Assembly (NCBI GenBank): GCA_019454045.1
Contig: SKCR01007823.1
Location: forward strand, 62,001-126,000
Length of the DNA: 64,000 nt
From: Zanthoxylum bungeanum
Lineage: Eukaryota; Streptophyta; Magnoliopsida; Sapindales; Rutaceae
Reading direction: 5' to 3'
Both the position numbers and the translations under genes were made by a program. The notes below the pieces were generated by a model. That model made no database searches. It was not told where the DNA came from and was given only the letters and a program-made list of their open reading frames with translations. This document shows positions 59,510 to 64,000 of the stretch, piece by piece (position 1 is the stretch's first letter; each line of letters begins with the position of its first letter).

Positions 59510-61249
59510 GAATTTTTGTCAGAAGGTGGTAATCATAGACATGTTGAACTTGATGAAGTCCAACCTGAAAACAACTAACCAACGGAGGAACCTGAAGTTT
59601 AAGTAGATGAAAGACCTTCAACTCACACACTCTGTAGGTCAGAAAGAGTATCTAGACCTCCTGAACGCTTGTATTTGATACAAGAAAAAAATCTAGATGT
59701 TCTCTTAGTTGAAGAGACTGATCCTTTCACCTATAGAGAATCAATGTTGGACATCGACTCTGTGAAATGGCAAAGTGCCATGAAATCCGAGATAGACTGA
59801 ATGCATGAGAATCAAGTTTGGGACTTGGTTCTGCTTCCCGAAGGAATTGTTCCTATCGGTTGTAAATGGGTTTACAAGAGGAAGTGCGGGTCTGACGGTA
59901 AGGTTGAAACTTACAAGGCCCGACTGGTAGCAAAAGATTACACGCAGCGACCTGGCGTCGACTACGATGAAACTTTTTCACCAGTAGCAATGCTTAAGTC
60001 TATTCGGATTTTGCTTTCTATAGCTGCGTATCATGACTACGAGATTTGGCAAATGGATGTCAAAACGGCTTTTCTAAATGGATTTCTTGATGAAGAAATC
60101 TATATGGAACAGCCGGAAAGTTTTGCGTCCAGCGAAAACTCGGGTATGATATGTAAGCTTAAGAAGTCCATTTATGGACTTAAACAAGCTTCACGAAGTT
60201 GGAATCTTCGATTCGATGAGATTATTAGATCGTCTGGTTTTCTCAAGAATTCGGAAGAATCTTGTGTGTATCAGAAGGCCAGTGGGACCATGGTCGTATT
60301 TTTAGTCTTATATGTTGATGACATCCTAATCATTGGGAATGATTTAGGTATGTTACAAAGCGTCAAAGCGTACATCTGTAAGAATTTCTCCATGAATGAC
60401 CTGGGAGAAGCTTCCTATGTTTTAGGGATAAGACTCCATAGAGATAGACAAAGGAAGCTGATTGGGTTATCCCAACCAACGTACATAGATAAGATCTTGG
60501 AACGGTATAATTTTGGTAACTGTAAGACAGCAAACATACCGTTCAGACATGAGATTCATCTTTCAAAGAAGATGAGTCCACAAACAGAAGATGAGAAGGT
60601 TAGAATGTCTAACCAACCTTATGTTTCATGTTTGGGTAGCATAATGTATGTCATGTTATGTACGAGGCCTGATATGAGTTTCGCTATTAGCGTAACTAGT
60701 CGATATCAGTCCAATCCAGGTAATGACCATTGGATGGCCATTAAACATATCCTAAAGTATCCTAAAGGTACTAAGGATAAGTTAATGATTTATGGAGGAA
60801 ATGAACTGCAAGTTAACGGGTATACGGATTCCGATTTCCAATCGGATCCCGATGATAGAAAGTCTACAACTGGATTCGTATTTACCCTTAACGGAGGTGA
60901 AGCTTGTTGGAGGAGGTCTAAACAGGGATTAGCAGCAGATTCTACCACTGAGGCGGAATATATTGCAGCTTCTGAAGCTGTAAAAGAGACTATGTGGATA
61001 AAGAACTTTATCACAGAATTGGGAGTTGTCCTAAGTATCGAGAATGTAATTTCGTTATACTGTGATAATACTGGAGCCATTGCGCAATCAAATGAACCGA
61101 GGGCTCATCAGAAATCGAAGCATGTGGAACGCAAGTACCACATCATTCGAGAGATTGTGTCGCGAGGGGATATTGTCGTGTGCAAGGTACCGAGTGAAGA
61201 TAATGTAGCAGACCCGCTGACGAAGGCCATACCTCCGAAGTTGTTTTGA
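59510..61249 (+). pseudogene. Copia reverse transcriptase/RNase H of element D, long open frame (59801-61249)
   Basis: The frame is in phase with the integrase part across element C. Stops at 59576, 59600 and 59798 interrupt the linker; from 59801 it is open for 482 codons. RT: C-K-W-V-Y-K, Y-K-A-R-L-V-A-K, V-D-Y-D-E-T-F-S-P-V-A, Q-M-D-V-K-T-A-F-L (first catalytic Asp near residue 86) and Y-V-D-D (residues 171-174). RNase H: A-D-S-T-T-E-A-E-Y-I-A-A-S, L-Y-C-D-N-T-G-A-I and the end D-P-L-T-K-A-I. All active-site residues I can check are present, so the domain could fold, but it has no intact gag, protease or integrase partner in this element. Confidence 0.96.
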
Positions 61250-62516
61250 TAAACACGTGGAGTCAATGGGTATTAGATATAATCGTTATTGGCACTAGAG
61301 CAAGTATGAGTTTTTGTAGGGGTTGGTGCTCAGAGCGCCAATTACCGGTTGTATTTCTTTATGAATACTACTGTAAAATGTTATTATTATGAATAATATA
61401 TGCAGTTTCTATAATATAATATATCTTTTAATATAGTAAAGACGTTATGACCTTAGAATGACTAGTCATGATGTTGTTGCAAAAGCGTCGCAACTGACAT
61501 TGAGTTGTATCATGACGTTGTCATCTCAAATAGTTCCTGGTCAAGGTTTACACTACTTGGTCAGTAAAGTAAACTCGTTGAGACCAGTACATGTCGTATA
61601 CTGGAATATATGATTCCAATGGTTTCTCAATGAACCATAAGTCTTGGAGACTAGTATAGACGTGTAGGTGTTATAAGCGGATAAACACTGAACGAGTCAC
61701 CGAAGATTCTTAATGGATAGTACACCAACGTCAATAAGAATCTTCTCGGGTTGAGTAGCACTTGTGATTCTTCGACTTGAGATACCACTGTGGGCGTATG
61801 AGACATCTTCCACACTTAGATTGCAGTCACGTCACCAATCTATTTAGATCAGACCTCCGTCTGTTCGTTGGGTGTGGATAGATCATCAGGGTGTCCTGTG
61901 TGTATCGAGATAGGATCCATCTGTTCTGTGTACAGAGCATATGGAGTCCATATGATTAGCAATCAGATAAAAACCATGGGCCCGTGGTACCCTTTAGAAG
62001 TCAGTTCTAAGTGTTCTTTTAGAGATTGCTAATAGAGACGTCTACGGGATTGTCCCCATAGAGATTTGACGTTTACATCTATATCTCTGGCATATATCCG
62101 GATACCTGTGACAGAGGAATTATACATTTGTCATGACCTCGACCTGTATGATTCAGCGAGTTTATATGTGGTCGTCATAATTTACGGGTGGATAAATTAT
62201 GGACACGAAATTGGATTTCGTGACGGATATGCCTGAATCTAGAGAGTCTCACTTATGAAATATATTCGTAGAGTACTAGGGAAATATTTATAAATAATAT
62301 TGATTATTTATAAAATCGTTTAAAGGTTAAACGCAAAGTACATGTGTAGGGACCCGATAGTCATTTCTTAATTTTTGTGTATTTGCATTTAATGATAGAT
62401 TTTATCAAATACACATTAATTAATTGTCAAATTGAGATATTTGACTAATATCATAAATATATTATATGTATTCGATATTTAATGTAAATATAATACATAT
62501 ATTTAATATATTTGTA

Positions 62517-62545
62517 TTTAATTAATTAATTAATTAATTAATTAT
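62517..62545. repeat. (ATTA)n microsatellite
   Basis: A run of about seven ATTA units within the LTR of element D. Confidence 0.9.
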
Positions 62546-62750
62546 TAAATGAATAAATTAATTAAAATATAAATATTTTAAAGTTATGATATTTATTTTA
62601 ATGACTTGAGTTGCCTTTGTTGACTTACTTTATTTTATTAAATGGTTTAATGATTAAAGTAACAAGTTGATAAAGCATTTAAGTGAAACAAAAAATAATA
62701 TCTAGATATTATTTATATCACAATTTTCGGCCAAGGCTAAAAGTGGGTGA

Positions 62751-62758
62751 TATAAATT
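62751..62758 (+). promoter_or_regulatory. TATA box in the LTR of element D
   Basis: TATAAATT precedes an A-rich, GAGAGAAAG-containing leader, in the position matching the D' TATA box. Confidence 0.45.
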
Positions 62759-63712
62759 GTTTTGTTTCATTTAGGGTTTCATTAAGTCAAAAAACTTACC
62801 AAAAACTCCATTAAAAGGAATACAAAGAAGCTTGAGAGAAAGAAAGCAAAAAATAAAGAAAAGCTTGGAATTTAGTAAATATTTCCATCTTACCATTAGA
62901 GAGAAAAATGTTCCTCTTGTTGTGGGCTTCATCTTGTGATGTTCTTATGTTTTTCTATTCTTTATTCTTTGGTATTTTTGGAGGATGAAAGTTTTGGATA
63001 GGGTTGAGCATGTATAAAGGTCATATAATGCTTCTAATATGTTAACAAGCATTCTTTTGATAGTTTCATAAACTTGTTGCCATTCTAGAGTTATTGACCC
63101 ACTCTTAAATGACATAGATTTTTTCTATAGTTGTTTCATTGTGGTGAGGCTTGATTGGTGTGGAAGAAACATGATTGAAGTGTTGGATTTTACTAATTTG
63201 GTCTAATTTATCCAATTTGATGAAATTGAAAAATTAGGGTTTAAGACCACTTCCAAATTTGGGGATTTTCATTTATGTTGTGTATTTGGATGTGTAAATG
63301 ATGCATATAAAATCTTATGTTGATTGGATATCATCTTGATGTGTTTTGAACATTGAAAGTGCAAAATGCACATTATGCCACCAAATGAGGCTCTCGACCT
63401 AGGGACTTAATTTTGGGAATTTTTATTGCAATTTGAATTTAAATGTGTAGGACATGTTAAATTCATATTAATATTGATTTAGAATCATCCAAAATTATTT
63501 TGAACAATTTAGGACTAAGATGAACAAAATGCAAAGTTTTGGGGCAATTCGGTAATTACTTAGAAATATGATTTCTTGTGTAATTTTTCATAACTTGATA
63601 ATTGGATAATTAAATAGATAAGTTTATTTAATTAATCCGAGAAAAAGTTTTTGAAATTGGAAAATTTTGATTTTCCACTGTTCCGCTGCGTTATCGGATT
63701 TCCGCCATAACA

Positions 63713-64000
63713 CCCCTTCACCATTGCCTAGGAAAACCCTTGAAGATACCTTGCATGCATTCATTGAAAAACATGAAGCCATAAATAACCAAAATATGCA
63801 AACAAACCAAAATTTGCAAACATTGATTGATTTGAATAATATTTTTACCAAAATCACATCTGCATTGACCATTAATGATAAAGTAAAGTTTCCTGCACAA
63901 CTACTACCAAACCCCAAGAGTCATCAAAACCCCCACGTGGGTAGTTCTGGTAGTCAACACATCTACCAAGTCAAATCTATTATTACTCTTCGCAGTGGCA
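63713..64000 (+). CDS. Partial Ty3/gypsy gag (element H), runs off the window
   Basis: A stop-free plus frame to the last base: P-L-P-R-K-T-L-E-D-T-L-H-A-F, then Q-N-M-Q-T-N-Q-N-L-Q, K-F-P-A-Q-L-L-P-N-P-K and finally S-I-I-T-L-R-S-G. The last motif marks the gag-protease junction of Athila/Tat-like plant gypsy elements. The 5' part is cut off by the LTR of element D at 63712. The frame shows no stops, so the element may be fairly intact to the right. Confidence 0.8.

Larger units (their letters stand above)
48987..63712 (+). mobile_element. Element D: 5'-truncated Ty1/copia element, split by element C
   Basis: Integrase remnants (48987-49601), then a precise 9.9-kb insertion of element C, then RT/RNase H (59510-61249) and a 3' LTR (61315-63712). 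The gag, protease and 5' LTR are missing to the left. The right end falls in a gypsy gag (element H). Its LTR is related to solo LTR D'. Apart from a few stops and one frameshift, the pol sequence is well kept. Confidence 0.9.
61315..63712 (+). repeat. 3' LTR of element D
   Basis: Starts TGTAGGGGTTGGTGCTC after the pol end and ends GCCATAACA at the junction with gypsy gag. The length (2398 bp) fits the related solo LTR D' (about 2518 bp). Shared segments include GACTAGTATAGACGTGTAGG and AGAGAGTCTCAC-like stretches. The right end is placed by where the gag frame begins. Confidence 0.7.

Noticed and set aside
63624..63917. 97-codon minus-strand frame near the right edge
   Set aside because: It is antisense to the gypsy gag frame, which has clear family motifs.

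Overview
This is AT-rich plant nuclear DNA made almost entirely of nested LTR retrotransposons. Evidence for a plant is the mix of Ty1/copia and Ty3/gypsy elements with plant-type primer sites (initiator-tRNA-Met type TGGTATCA..., and TGGCGCC... types), LTRs of about 0.8-2.5 kb with TATA boxes, and a captured plant LOG-type (cytokinin-activating) gene. I see no intact host gene, no tRNA or rRNA gene and no CRISPR array. The species cannot be named from the sequence.

Layout, left to right. (1) 1-9824: copia element A (+), cut by the window edge in its 5' LTR, with badly broken coding DNA between two almost identical LTRs. (2) 9825-16080: remains of a minus-strand Ty3/gypsy element G (gag, primer site, LTR). 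Its gag is split by a solo LTR (D', 10035-14518), which is itself split by a second solo LTR (B', 11648-13608, perfect CTTTC target duplication). (3) 16081-38020: a locus holding a tandem duplication of about 0.85 kb. Its first copy is split by copia element B (-, 17182-33661) and its second copy by a 2.4 kb LTR-like element F (34350-36721, GTATG duplication). Element B is in turn split by gypsy element L (-, 21190-29188), which carries a gag-like fragment and an intronless LOG-type gene copy in place of pol. (4) 38021-40303: AT-rich DNA with two short unrecognised reading frames. (5) 40304-47744: a probable minus-strand gypsy LTR, split by the young gag-only element E (-, 40523-45426, TTAAT duplication), whose interior is mostly a 2.6 kb minisatellite built from a 44-bp unit. 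(6) 47745-64000: an LTR fragment (F'), then a 5'-truncated copia element D (+) with a long open reverse transcriptase/RNase H frame. D is split in its polyprotein by copia element C (+, 49602-59509, perfect GAATT duplication). D's 3' LTR ends inside a second gypsy gag (H), which runs off the window.

How the parts relate. A and C are one non-autonomous copia lineage: both lack recognisable gag and share the same internal deletion that removes an RNase H catalytic motif, so they were probably moved by proteins supplied in trans. B is a close, more complete relative, with gag, RT and RNase H readable apart from some stops and one large internal loss. Both L and E have LTR ends, primer sites and polypurine tracts but no pol, so they also look non-autonomous. 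The most unusual items are the LOG copy inside L, the 44-to-83-bp repeat evolution inside E, and arrays of short hairpins with TTGG-type centres in the copia leaders and LTRs.
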